From positions 136,281 to 200,280 of the forward strand of contig KV423923.1 of the NCBI GenBank assembly GCA_001632435.1: a DNA stretch of 64,000 nucleotides, given 5' to 3'. The stretch comes from Calocera cornea HHB12733 (taxonomy: Eukaryota; Basidiomycota; Dacrymycetes; Dacrymycetales; Dacrymycetaceae). This document shows, piece after piece, positions 1 through 11,563 of the stretch. Under the pieces are notes generated by a model. The model had not been told where the DNA came from and did not search any database. It was given only the letters and a program-made list of their open reading frames with translations. Numbering within the stretch: the first letter of the stretch is position 1; every line of letters starts with the position of its first letter. Both the position numbers and the translations under genes were made by a program.

Positions 1-767
1 CGGGGCGGCATGTTCTCCTCCCTCTGCCCCACTCGAGCTGCAGAAGACGGTAAATGGGATTGGGAGTGCACAAACTCCTCCGTCTTATACTCGCTGCTGA
101 GCACGCGAGTTAGGCTGGGCCGGCGCTGCTCCGGGTTGTCGGCGCGCCACGCTGCGCTGGGGGGGAAGTACGAGCCCGAGCCCTGGGTGGACGGCGCGAA
201 GTTGTTGGTACTGCGTTGGGCGAGAGGGGAGGTAGGCGACCGCTGGGGCGTAGCGGGGAGGTCCTTGCCCCTCCCCTGGTCCCTGCCTCTTCCCGCCTGC
301 TCCTGCTCCTGCTCCTCGCCCTCGTCCATAGACATCTGCTTCCCCAGCCCGCTCTTCGTCCTCGCATACGCGTCCGCGGCGCTCCTCCTGCTGCCCGAGA
401 GGAGCGCCGGGTCCTGGTCTAGGAAGTCCAGCCGTAGGTCGGTTCCGGATGCGGAGCGGGCGAAGCGCGCGTAGAGCGGGGTCGGGAGGGGGAGGTCGGT
501 GCGCGATGCGGATGGGGAGGCGGTGTACTGGCCCTGGGCGTGGGTGGGGGAGAAGGAGGACGAGGCGGCGGCTGGGGAGCGGGAGGGCGAGGGGGAGTGG
601 GAGGAGCGGAGGGAGGGCGAGGAGGGGTTGGCGTTGAGTGCGAATGTGCGCTGGGAGGGGGAGGGGGAGAAGCCGGGCGAGTGGGGGGACTGGGTGTGGG
701 ATGAGTAGATCGACGAGGCGTACGGGTCGTCGGGCGTGGACTTCTTCCGCCGCAGGAAGGCGATCAT
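1..767 (-). CDS. Ser/Pro-rich protein, N-terminal part (runs off the left edge)
   Basis: Read from ATG at 767 leftwards, the frame stays open for about 255 codons to the window edge with no stop. It starts MIAFLRRKKSTPDD, followed by a long low-complexity stretch rich in Ser, Pro and Ala, then an acidic/Gln patch (EEQEQEQ) near residue 175. The basic start with a disordered tail looks like a cytosolic regulatory protein, but no domain is visible in this part and no function is assigned. The competing 257-aa frame on the same strand is Pro/Arg-rich and is a shadow. The promoter lies to the right and contains a trinucleotide run and, about 500 bp upstream, repeat array A. Confidence 0.6.
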   Translation of the reverse strand, partial: MIAFLRRKKSTPDDPYASSIYSSHTQSPHSPGFSPSPSQRTFALNANPSSPSLRSSHSPSPSRSPAAASSSFSPTHAQGQYTASPSASRTDLPLPTPLYARFARSASGTDLRLDFLDQDPALLSGSRRSAADAYARTKSGLGKQMSMDEGEEQEQEQAGRGRDQGRGKDLPATPQRSPTSPLAQRSTNNFAPSTQGSGSYFPPSAAWRADNPEQRRPSLTRVLSSEYKTEEFVHSQSHLPSSAARVGQREENMPP

Positions 768-963
768 CGTGCGCTGTGAGGTTGGGGGGTGCGTCAGAGG
801 TGGATGTATGCTGCCAGAGGTAGATGTATGCTGCTAATGCTGAGAGGGGAGACGTCACGGGTATGAGCGCTCAGCGCTGTTCTCGTGAGTGTACGTTATG
901 CTTGGTCGTGTCGGTCAATGCGGAGGTCAGTGTCGGTATCGGCGTCGGCGTCGCAAGGACGAG

Positions 964-997
964 AACGACGACGACGGTGGTGGTGGTGGTGGTGGTG
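964..997. repeat. Trinucleotide microsatellite (ACG)n-(GTG)n
   Basis: About four ACG units run directly into about seven GTG units. It lies 200 bp upstream of the left-edge gene, in presumed promoter or 5' UTR. ORFs through it encode only poly-Thr or poly-Val and are not real. Confidence 0.85.
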
Positions 998-1279
998 AGC
1001 AAGCAGCTCCCGTCGCAGCGGTACAATAAACGGCGAGGCACCCCGGCGTCCTGCTCTCTGCTCTGCCTTACGGAAACGAGGAACGGACAGGTCCCTTGCA
1101 CCAATGAGACGCGTCCCCCATTCTTGGTCTCGCCCCTAGACCCTCATGGGTCTACATCCTAATTCACCCTAGTGCACTCGATTATACGTCGGCACTGGAG
1201 CACGTTTTAAACTCAGATTGTTTCCGCTACCCGGCTATTTGGCTCTGTTTACCATTACCGGTTGCTCATCTATCAATTT

Positions 1280-1370
1280 ATCGTAGGATGTTATTATCGT
1301 GCGATGTTCTTATCATGCGATGTTTTTATCGTGCGATAACCTTTATCGTGCGATCCCGTTATCGCTAGAT
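1280..1370. repeat. Palindrome array A: six ATCGTGCGAT-type units, 16-17-bp period
   Basis: Units begin at 1280, 1296, 1312, 1328, 1345 and 1361 (ATCGTAGGAT, ATCGTGCGAT, ATCATGCGAT, ATCGTGCGAT, ATCGTGCGAT, ATCGCTAGAT). Spacing is 16, 16, 16, 17 and 16 bp, about one and a half helical turns. Each unit is an imperfect palindrome with ATC/GAT arms. The same motif and spacing recur at 22806, 26816 and 30615. It could be a subterminal binding array of a transposase or a transcription-factor array; I read it as a possible left end of the accessory block. Confidence 0.75.
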
Positions 1371-1699
1371 AATTGCAATCACATCAACTGCAAGCATTCC
1401 GTATATCACGTCGAACACGCGCTCAACGTGATAAACTCCATATGGACCAGTCCTCTGATTCCCGCACCAATAGTGACCGCGAGCGTGAGCCCAGGAGCAA
1501 CCGTATTCCATGCCGAAGTAGATGTCTGTGATACAGTAGCTCATACCTGCAGATAATACATACTAGTTACAAATACCATACTTGCCGAACCTTACACCAG
1601 TGCAGCCCAGCCCTCCCAGCGTATTGTCAGCCTACGCGGCTTCCTCGATTTGATCGTACGATTCTTGGGTCGCAGTCCGTAACGGCGACTAGGCAGGTG

Positions 1700-3248
1700 T
1701 TAATGAAGGGTCATCCAGAACGGTAACTGCACCCACAAGCACTCTGTGCCAATCGAGTTCAGCATCTTCTCAAAGCTCCAAGGGTCTTGCTCGTCTACAT
1801 TGTCCAACGCCAGAAGGAACCCCTCATAGATGCTATTACTCTCGTCCATATCTTGCTTCACCTCCTTTTCGACATATTTTCCCGTGTAAGAGCAACTGAG
1901 TACTTGGTCAATCTATATATTCTTCAGTCCTGAGCCAGACTTCTTCAACACCAATACTTACGGCCCAGCATGAAAGAGCAATCAGCGGCAAAGGAGGGCG
2001 AGTATAGACCTCCTCAAACTTCGACGCCACACCGCCGGGCTGATATGCAAGACCGGCCATCACTTCGATCACGAGTTTGGATTGGAATGGTCGGCTTAGC
2101 TGCTGCGTGCCCTATAGAGTTCAACATGCTCAGCACACGTACAGGCTTCCACATAGATACACGTACTTTCAGGGGATTGAAGTCGCGATAAATGAAGCTG
2201 GCATTACTTAAGGCCAGATCCAGGCCTTCCTTAAACAGTCGCTGCTCCAAAGCTTTCGCCTGTAGATCTTCCCCCTCGTACTTCACATCCATGAGGTCGA
2301 ACAGCGTTGCCCATACTTCGGGTAGCACTCTTTCTGCTTGTTCCAGAGCTCGCTTCTGCACATCCATCACATGCCTACGCAACTGATAGATTTAACATTA
2401 ACTTCATTCCTTATCTTGCAGAACAAAGGCCGGTACTAACCAGAAGTTCTTCGCCGGGATACGCATCTAGATCAAGCATTATGCAGCGGTTCCCGTGCTT
2501 TGCTTTCGAATGGGCATTCGCAAAGGTGACGGCCTCTTCCACCATCTCATCTATCGCATACACATCGGGAAATGCATTTGTCACCAGCATAGAGTTCATG
2601 ACATGATCACAGCATAGTTTCAGCCCTTCTTGCACAGCCGGGATGTACGCCCCGAATTCGTAGTAAGGAAGTAGAACCGGCTGAACCAGGTGTTCCAGGC
2701 CGTGGATATCACAAGTCTTGGGCTTCATCGTCGTCTCGTCGCGTTTCCGTTTATGCTCCATCATGGCGTCCAGGGACAAGGCACCTTCCATATCCGACAA
2801 CCGGCTCTGCACGGCCCCCTTCTCTCCCCCTTTCGCAGAGAGACCATTCATCAAGCTCGTCCGAGATGCAGTACGCCGATGCATAGATAAATGTCTGAAT
2901 GGGAATGCAGTGACCTGTTGCTCTCTGTCAGCCGAATGCGTTGTAGCTATCAGGGCGCGCTGCATATATGCGCCTCACTCACCTCCGAAGGTACCCCACT
3001 CGCCGATCTCGCCCTCTCCTTTCCCTTTCCAGACCTCGGTATCTCCTTCCCTTTCCTATCCATCGTCATCTTGACAGTATTATCTACAGCAATCTGGCAG
3101 GAAGAAGGGCACCGACGTCAGTAGATACCATTCACCACGACCGTCGACTTACCTCGCCTGGCACCCGCCCGCTCATTACAACACTCCCTTCCAGCTCCAT
3201 ATCGGATTGCGTCTTCAGATCCGTCTCCCTGAACGTGTCTTCCTCCAT
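1700..3248 (-). CDS. Uncharacterised multi-exon protein
   Basis: A spliced gene is inferred from ATG at 3248 (MEEDTFRETD), a GTAAGT intron after about 32 codons, and several further short exons. The best block is 2455-2820, containing AHSKAKHGNRCIMLDLDAYP, followed by an exon with VQKRALEQAERVLPEVW and FIYRDFNPLK. The last exon ends ...LPFWMTLH at a TAA at 1700. The exons are mostly charged and helical, with no signal peptide or membrane segment. I do not recognise the family and assign no function. It converges on array A and is the outermost gene of the accessory block. Exon joins around 2880-2960 are uncertain. Confidence 0.45.
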
Positions 3249-3616
3249 CCTGGTTCCAGCAGCGTTCGTCGAGATCTAGTAGACGAGTTAGAGTGACGTT
3301 GGCAGGCGCTATCATTCAAGACATCGAACTCACATTCTCATCCCGGTTTATCCCCATAGTACTATTAGATAGTCTTCCATTCGTTTGTGGAGCAGCTTTA
3401 TTTACCGAGTCCAAGTACCTCGACAGCTGCTTAATATCAGCAGTTAACAAGGAACGGTGTCTGCGAAGACGGTTTACCATCTCTATGGTCAAGGTACTGA
3501 GTCAGCTCTAACAAAGTTAGCGCGGCGCGTATCCGTGATTCCTCGGCGTCGCCGCGCGCGTTACTCATGCACAGTCACTCCCGGGCCTTACTCTCTCCGA
3601 GACTACCGTTCTGACA

Positions 3617-5191
3617 ATGCATCGTGCCTGGTCCGTCGACGATATCGTGTGTCTTATCATTCAAGAATTGCCTTCCTATACCCATAACTACCTGCACTTC
3701 GCTCTGACCAATCGTCGCTTTGCTCCAATGTCTTTGTCATTCATCTGGAAACGAGCAGTCAGCAAGCACTTCCACGCTCTCGAAACAATGATGCGAGCAA
3801 CACCCCTTTCCCTTCAGCATCTGAGCAAGAGGCACGGAAGTGTGAGTGCTCTTCAGTAGATGCATTCACCGTGCTTAACTCTTCTGGAGGTAAACGACAT
3901 CGTTCTCTTTTACGCCGGATGCATACAAGAGGTTCACGCCGACTTTCGATGCCACGGCACGGCCCTTCGGTTTCGTGCAGCCTTCAACTTTCTCCACAAC
4001 CATATATGTGACAGAGCTATCCTTCCCAATCTTCTAAATGTCTCATTCACCTTTCCGTGCCCTGCCGATCTCGATGTCGTTTCGAACCTCATGCTTCCCT
4101 CCGTAATCCAATTATCGATAGAGGTCATCGGCCATCCCACCGCTTGGCAAGCCGGGTCGGGCATCCTTTTCTCTCACATCCTCCGTATCGCACCCCAGCT
4201 CGACTCGCTTCAACTTCGCGGCACATTCGACAAGGCCTCCGTCGCTGAATCTTCGTCCTTCTTTGAGCAGACACTGCGGGCTTTGCTACGCCCACACACT
4301 CTTACGCTACCCGGCGTACTGCTTACTCAACTCGCTTTGACTTGGCTTTTGCGCCTCGGGTCGCTTCGACGTCTCACCGTGAATGACACCGAGCTCATCC
4401 CAACATCCACGTTCCTCGATCTCCGAAATCTCATTTCGGACGAGGGGCTAATGGACCTGAAATATCTTCATTTGGATGGTGATATGGCGCATACATCAAG
4501 TCTCTTGCAGCTCGTCGGTCGGCACGCACATCATGTTGAGCTCTTCATCCAACTCGAAGGAAGCGCAACCAGTCTCCTCCCTCTATCGTGTTCCCTGAGA
4601 GACTCTTGTGAGCAGGTCCGGCTCTTGTCTATCTACCTTAACGCATCGGAAAGTCGACTCGACCTCGGGCTCTCATGGGAACAGCTTCGACCCTTATATG
4701 GATGCGGACACGTTCGAATCCTCGATTTCCGTTCCAATATAAAGACTACCTTCAGCTTCAATGATGGGGACCTTCTATCCATTGGTAATGCGTGGAGTAC
4801 AACACTGGAGCATCTCACGATCCGTTGGCGTCAAGAATGGGGTCGACTCGGTATTGATCAAGGTGATAGTCTCACGTATCAAGGCGTCATAGCATGCGCC
4901 GCGGCAGCCCCTCGCTTGACAACTCTTCGTATCACTGCACTCGATTTCACGATCTCTCCCGTCACAGCTGGGATCAGCCCGTCCTTCGAGACGCTACGCG
5001 TCGATCAACCTGTGCTTCCATCGCCGGCTCATTTCACCCACCTTCTAAGACTCACCAGTCCGCCATGGCGACTTATCATGGACTCACATCAGCATACTAT
5101 CAATCCATCACCTTGTCTTCTTACTCGAATCGACAATGCTTCTCGCATTCCCGCACCTACCACAAGTGGATGGCCGCGTCGCTCATTATGA
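3617..5191 (+). CDS. F-box/LRR-type protein
   Basis: The N-terminus reads SVDDIVCLIIQELP...LHFALTNRRFAPMSLSFIWK, an F-box of the degenerate kind expanded in Agaricomycetes. It is followed by about 430 residues of irregular Leu-rich repeats. F-box proteins recruit substrates to SCF (Skp1-Cullin-F-box) ubiquitin ligases. A TAG at 3857-3859 interrupts the frame, but it lies inside a convincing 48-nt intron at 3842-3889 (donor GTGAGT, branch-like CTTAAC, acceptor CTGGAG). Removing it joins HGS to VNDIVLFY in the same frame, giving about 508 aa. The gene therefore looks intact. Its substrate is unknown. It may be cargo of the surrounding element or an ordinary lineage-specific gene. Confidence 0.65.
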
Positions 5192-5609
5192 TAACACGTA
5201 ACCCTGGTACATCACCTAAATACATCCCAACCATACTAACTGCTTTCCTTCCTATTTGTCACACCTATGCGGGAATCCGGTCAATTCACATCCTCAAATC
5301 TCCCTCCTGTAATCAGCATTATCATCTCTTCAGGAAGGTGATCTTCGCCACCGGCCTGGCCCACAGATGGAAACCATAAGGATGTCGGCTGCCTGATTTT
5401 AGACCCCAAGGAGATATACATCCGCATCAGACACCCTGTCCGCTGCCGTTTGGTCACATACCCCCATCACCAGTCTTTACATTTACAAGAATTTGTGATT
5501 AGGAGTTTCGTGGCGTTGGGTACTCAAAAGGTGTGCACGACAGTCAACCTCACTTGCGGTAAGCCGCTCTGTTGGCTTCGTCACGTTCTCACTACTGCCC
5601 ACTTCCGAT

Positions 5610-8214
5610 TCATGCATCATCCGTCCCATCCCCCTCTCCGTCTAAACCTTCCGTCTCTTCGTTCTCTGTCACCACCTTCGCATCATCATTTCCTGGCACG
5701 CCTGAATCGTCCACCACTCTTCCTTCACCCTCTCTCAAATGTGGCAATCCAAGCCCTATGCAATATTCATTGCACTCGTGCTCATCCAAGAAAGCCTGGA
5801 AGCCCCGCGGAACATTGCCGTCGCCGAACAGGTCTCGTTTGGCGGTCTCGGTTCTTGGCTCCATCTCACTCACTTCTCTGTACACGACTATCAGGAATCC
5901 GACAATCATCTGGAGAAGTCACCTACGGATTTGTCATTATCTGTGGGTCTGTCAATAGACCCGCGCATCCTAGAGCAAACGACGTTGAAAATGTGTATAA
6001 TCACCAATGTCATAGCGCTCACCTTGGTAGTCCGAGATGAACATCAACCCTCCCGTCCGATCATATTGGAAGTGCTGCGTGAAAGACAAGAAGCGAGCAA
6101 TCCCCCCCTCTGGACCTATCGTTATCAAGGGAGTCGGGCTTGAATTACCAATGTACTTGATAAACCTCTCTTCGTCGCCCTCCGTCGCGATCAACTCCTC
6201 AACCAAGTACGTCTGATTCAATCTCGAAGCGCCCTTCTTCTCTTTCGATGGACTTGGCTGGGTCACCCGAAACAGGCCAGCATCAACAAAGCGCACTTCT
6301 GGCCATTTCATCTGGCGGTCATTGTCCTCGCGCACTGTTGACCCTGTCGTACTGTATTCTTCGCTGTATACCATCGCAAGAAGCGCGCGCGCCCAGATCA
6401 AGTTGGTTAGCTCCTTTGCGAGCATGATCTCTTCTTGGCCTTTGGCCACGCGGACTTTGCCTTTCGAATCGGTGATAACCCAGCGCTTCGCCGCCACTTT
6501 CGTTCGAACGTTGACCGCGAAAGCCTCCGTCGCTCCAGCGGATGGCTTTTGGTACAGAACCAGTCCACCGGAATGGGCGGTTTTGAAGCTCCCGGCATCG
6601 CCCAGTTGTGCCTGTGCTCGCTCGTCTACTTGCAGCTCTGCCATGCAACCATCGGCTAGCCAATCCACCTTCATGTGATACTGGTGTTCGATCAAGACGT
6701 TGAAATTAATGGTCGGTCCTGCAATGAACAGACCGACGTCCCGGTAAACACCTGGGACGGGGGCTCAGCCACGAGATATCCTGGGTACAATGTACTTTAC
6801 TCACCCGCTGGTGGTATCCCTGAACCTATCATTGGAGCGCTTTTCAACAACGCAGCGCGGATCTCTTCAGGGTCTAGCCGGCCGGCTGAACCACCCTCTG
6901 CGGATCTTTTCTTTCCTGATCGCTTCGCGGGCGGGGAACTAGGCAGGCCCGTTGACTATCTTCCTCGTCAGGTCGGCCCAATAGGCTGAAGCACTTGTGA
7001 CATACGGTACGTCTGTCATGTGGGACACTCCTCTTCCGCGTAGACGTGCTGTTTCGCCCTGCCGTCGACCTCTCCTCGTGTGCCCGGCGGGTGTTGTCGT
7101 CGTTCCCGTCGGCGGTCGTGTCTTCATCCAATGGCAATATTTCTTCATGCAACCGCATCCTCTGCTCCATCGCCTCTCTATGCTCCTCCACCACAATGAA
7201 CAGCTCGTAAGACATGACAAGCCGAACATCAAAGCACTTGTTTCGTCGAAATTCGAGGGCTGTGGAGCCTTTCGGTTTGCCCCGTGGCGAGAAGAAGCAG
7301 TCCTTGTAGAATAACGGCTCTGAAGGCGGGAAGCGATCGTAGTCCGTTCGGTCTTTACCGCGAAAGCTGAAATCTTCTATCTTGAACTGAAAACCATGGG
7401 TACAGTCTGAAAGTGCGCGTCCTATCACAGCCACCAAAGCTGCTTTGATTGCCGGAGGCGTACTTCGTGCTTGCATCTCGTGACGATCTTCGAGATTCTA
7501 ATCATGGAATCTCAGGTAATGTGGTAACGATCTTGGCTTCTCTCACCTGATATAAATGAGTCCCCCCTTTCCCTGGCTCGACGTAGTGCACGGCGAAGTT
7601 CAAGAACAATGTTTGCGGTTGTCCAGCGGCATACGCCTGGCTTGAGCGTTTCTTAGCGTCCTGGTCGTAGTAAAGATGGTTCACAGTGTATCCCCTTGCA
7701 GGCGCTTCCCACGCTTGCGATGCTGGCCAACGGGCCAAGCCTGGTACTGGTTGGACCGTCAAGGGATTCACCCTGCCGATTGGCTGGACATAAGAGCCAC
7801 CCTCTTTGGAAATCACATTTATCAGACATGGTCCACAGCAAAGTGAAATTCCGGCTACTCACTTTGGTCTCGCATATCCAGGTTGATCCTTCGCAGTGCT
7901 TCTGTATCTGGTCCACGTGAGTCCCATGCAGGATGTTCCACTGCCGATTTCGCCATGCCGAGCCGGGGCATCGTTGATGAATCCCGTATAGTGGTCATGG
8001 GCTTGTTCTCGTAGTATCGAAAACACTGCAGGCACACGGGCACTGGGTTCCTCCCATCTGATATTTGTTGGTACTCCTGGCCGACTGCGATGAGTCCGTT
8101 CTGGCTACCGGCAGAAATACATCTCGCTCCACGACGGCAGAATAACATGGTTGCTGCCACAGTGGTGAAAGCACCAGGAGATAGAAGGGGTATACCGGGG
8201 CCGCGGTCGTCCAT
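5610..8214 (-). CDS. Alpha-type protein kinase (atypical Ser/Thr kinase)
   Basis: Spliced exons give about 730 residues. The N-terminal part has paired cysteines (CRRGARC, then CLQC) like the zinc-binding front ends of basidiomycete alpha-kinases. The C-terminal catalytic domain is clear: FLSFTQHFQYDRTGGLMFIS, then across two introns YQGCAGLLTDPQIMTNP, then DLFGDGNVPRGFQAF and HECNEYC. The DPQI and FGDGN motifs and the terminal Cys cluster are hallmarks of the family (myosin heavy chain kinase/eEF2 kinase type). The start at 8214 (MDDRGPGIPL) is chosen as the first Met of the open exon; an upstream exon is possible. All joins examined keep frame and no lesion was seen. Targets are unknown; this family is strongly expanded in mushrooms. 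Confidence 0.8.
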
Positions 8215-9196
8215 GGTCAGGTGAATGTCAGAGATTCGTATGGGGGGCTCCTTTCCAGCCAGGGAGAGGTTGGTGGTCGTCCAATTTGGTCTGTACGCAT
8301 ACCGAAGGAGAACCGGTGCATGTGTAAAGCACCGTAAATTTTTTTTCGCCGGCATGGCTTCCCCAGGTAGATTGGTGCACATTGACACGGGTATCCGGTA
8401 CCGCTTGCCGACACATATTGACTGTTCTAGGCGAAATCTTTGCCATGCTCTACCGGCATCGCGCCCCATGCCTGGTAATGTGTCGCGTGATTCGAGCGGA
8501 TCCACCAGTGAGCAGCATTGTCTTCGCCGTGGCATCAAAGACTCCGCTAACTCTCCCGTCGTTCAATCGAGTTGCCTCCGTCAGCGGAATGGACAGGTTG
8601 TACAAGCTCCTGAACCTTCATCTCAGTTCCGATCCGCGGTACTCAATCGCCATCGCTCATCACCGGCAACGGATCCAAATCCCTTCCGGCTCCACCGTTG
8701 CTGATCTGCTCATTGATCCGTTTCCCGTTTAAGAAGGAAGGGGAGTCACCCAGGACATCACTCCCCTCCATTCGAGTTCGGATCACCCACGTGCTCAATG
8801 CTGCCATCTATTATATCAGCGTACACAATTTCGGGTTATCTTCGATGGCTCAGCGTCCAGTCCCGACGTTGCCCAGAACATTGGTGACATTACTCCGAAT
8901 CTCCGGATCAGTTGACATGAACTGTCTCTATCTGTTTGGTTATCCCGTTACTTCCTAGGAAGCTACGCTTTTCCATCTTTGACGGAAGAATAGAACCCCG
9001 CCTATGTTGCTCAGCTACCTTCCATCGGTTTCTGTCTCCCTTCTTGATGCTCTGACAGAATCCGCATTATCCAGAATATCGTTACTCAAATATTCGGAAG
9101 CCTTCCCAATGACGTGTGGATTGCGTCCCGCAGATCATTCCTTTCCCACTTTTCTCTTTCACCTCAGTCACGCGTCCACCACCTCTAACAACCTTC
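8215..9196. other. Divergent intergenic region between alpha-kinase and integrase genes
   Basis: About 980 bp between two divergently transcribed genes, so it should hold both promoters. ORFs of 65-159 aa cross it on both strands, but none shows a domain, a consistent start or splice support. No repeat was noticed. Confidence 0.45.
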
Positions 9197-11070
9197 ATGG
9201 CGGTCAATCGACAAAATAAAGACAGCTCCAGAGATTGCAGAACACGCAACCGCAATCAACATAGGCCTTCAGGTGAGTTCGCTTATCATCGTACTGGAGA
9301 TCAACGACTCGACACTGGTAGGTGCTCCTAGTCCCGGACCACGAAATTGAGTGGCGGCTTTGGAAATACTTTCATTATGGCCTTAATGACCGGCAAATCG
9401 CTGAAGCCATACTGGAGGATGTCAACGGCAAGGAGAAAGGCTGGACGCTCAGGCAAGCCCACAGTTCCCGTGTCATGTTCTCCACTTTGCCGTACTCACC
9501 CTTCGTTTAAGCCAAAAGACCATTTGGAGACGCCGCCAAGATTGGGATATCACACGGGTTCGGCAACAACGGCACACCTTCCAGTCACTCCAGCCTTACA
9601 TAGAAGACATCATCGCATCCAAAAAGAATGCTGGAGTTAGACGGCTGAAAGCTTATTTGAAATGCGAAGGGGTTGAGGTGTCCGAGTTCGTACTGTCTCC
9701 TCGCTATGTGGATCCCCAGACTTCCCTTGACGTTTGCACAGACACCTAATTGCGAGCTATGTCCGTACGTTCCACCCTGAAGAGGTGGAGCGGAGAAAGG
9801 CAAGGCGTCTCAAACGCAAGCAGTTCTGGTCACCCGGTCCTTTTGCGATTCTAGCCGTCGACCAACACGATAAATGGAAGCGATTTGGCTTATTCCTTCA
9901 CTTAGGAATGGATCCCTTCTCTGGCTACATTACCTGGTGCAAAGTATGGTCCAGCAACAAGAACCCGATTTTGATCTGCAGCTATTTCGTGGAGATGATC
10001 CGGCGATTTCGGGGTACGCATCCCCCGACATGGCCACACACAACAGTTATTGATCCTGTCCTGCCAGCTATTCCTCTCCTCACCCAAAGCGATCCAGGAA
10101 CCGAGAACTACGGCATCTCGAACGCCCAGTGCTACCTCCGGTGGCTACTCGATCCCGCCTGTATCAACAAAAGTCAGCATCGTTGGATGCGCGGCCACTC
10201 TAACGTAAAGCCCGAGATCAAATGGGGTCAGTTGCGAAGAGAGTTCACGGCTAGCTACGAGGATTTATTTCAGTACGGGGTCACCCAGGGCTGGTATGAC
10301 ATCAACATTCTTCTTGACAAGTGAGTCGACCATCCAGTTTCCTTCTTCCGTCCTAAAAGTACCTGTAGATACGTATTTCGTTGGTTGGCTGTACCTTTCA
10401 TCCAAGCCGAGTTAGATCACTACGTGCACATGCACAACACTACAAGGCCGCGAGCCGACAAGAACAAATTGCTGCCTAACGGTGTCCCGGAGCATATATT
10501 GGAACATCCACAGCGCTTTGGGGCGAGAGATTATAGGGTAAACTCGCCCTTCCCATCAATGGACCGTGACTGAAAGTGACTCTAACTATATAGGTCCTTG
10601 TCGGGCAAAATGATATTGACCTCATCGAACAGCTGTACGCGACTCCATCTCATTCTGTCTTTCAACTTGTTCCGGCTATATTCCGCGACCATATCGTGAA
10701 GCATTACAGAGGTGAGCTTCGTATATTCGAGACATCCGATTCCTGCTGCTCACATCCCACATCAGCGATTGGCGCGCCGACCATTACCATTGCCTCCTTC
10801 TGGAACGTGTACCTCCAGTTGAGGCACGCCATCATATGGTCTCCCGCTAGGGAAACCATTCTCACCACATTATCGTCGCGTACGGCCGAGGAGCTCACTA
10901 TTGACAGTGAGTCTATGGAGCCAATATTTGATGTGACAGAAGATGTGGCCCTCCCACTCCCTATCTTCGGAATCCTTGGAATTGGCACGCCGGAGGAAGC
11001 ATCGTCAGATGATGACGATCTCATCCCAGAAGTCGGGCAGCTTCTACAGCCGCTTCTAACGGACACCTAA
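9197..11070 (+). CDS. DDE integrase/transposase, fungal rve-like (IS3EU-type)
   Basis: Spliced exons give about 515 residues. The order is a basic N-terminus; a helix-turn-helix-like segment (LWKYFHYGLNDRQIAEAIL); a basic linker (ARRLKRKQF); an RNase H-fold integrase core with ILAVDQHDKWKRFG (first Asp), LTQSDPGTENYG (second Asp) and KPEIKWGQLRREF (probable Glu about 41 residues on); then RADKNKLLPNGVPEH; and an acidic tail ending at TAA 11068-11070. This matches the integrase-core proteins of eukaryotic IS3EU-like DNA transposons in fungi and animals, which would cut and join element ends. The intron near 9451-9510 appears to use a GC donor (AG|GCAAGC ... TTTAAG). All joins keep frame and catalytic positions are present, so it may be active. 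It is the best evidence that the surrounding block is mobile. Confidence 0.8.
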
Positions 11071-11563
11071 TATACAGCAGAAGTAGTCCCTGTAACCATT
11101 TCTGATGATTATCCGATCATCATCCCTGATACCACCCGTCGCTAGGGGCGGAAGTGTTCGATCATTAAGCCGTCCACCGTATTCCGGGTATCCGCTTCTC
11201 TATTTTCGGCTTCGCTGCCAAGACAATATCCCGTGCAACGGGTCTTTCTCACTAACCCGGCCGTGTTTCACCATCTGATATATTAGCTGAAGGCTCAGTC
11301 TGAATCCGGCCATTTTGTATCTTGCTGTGGTGCACAATCAGCCTCAGACGCGACCGTTCGCAGCTCTGCATTTCTATACCTCTGAGGACCATGCTCTACA
11401 TCGTCAGGGGTGGATCCATAGGTACCGACAACAGCGATGTTGAGGCCTCCCTGTTGTGGCCTCTTGCACAACTCCGGTGTGAAGCGGCTATCACCCACCT
11501 TGGTATCGTCCGTTCTCCTAAGAGCGTTCTCAATTGCTCACTACCACCTTTCGGGTTTTAGAA
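11071..11563. other. Spacer downstream of the integrase gene
   Basis: About 490 bp without a convincing gene. It likely holds the integrase 3' UTR and the upstream region of the next small ORF. A short imperfect inverted repeat (GATGATTATCCGATCATCATC) lies near 11104. Its role is unknown. Confidence 0.4.

Larger units (their letters stand above)
768..1699. other. Intergenic region with microsatellite and palindrome array A
   Basis: No credible gene is seen. It holds the trinucleotide run at 964-997, the ATCGTNNGAT array at 1280-1370, and an isolated perfect palindrome ATCGTACGAT at 1653-1662. Base composition turns AT-richer after about 1150, unlike the GC-rich coding DNA to the left, which fits an element boundary in this stretch. 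Confidence 0.6.

Noticed and set aside
85..858. 257-codon minus-strand frame at the left edge
   Set aside because: Pro/Arg-rich low-complexity shadow; the frame starting at 767 is open to the edge and has a normal start.
3857..3859. In-frame TAG suggesting a broken F-box gene
   Set aside because: It falls inside a good 48-nt intron with donor, branch-like site and acceptor; splicing restores one frame.
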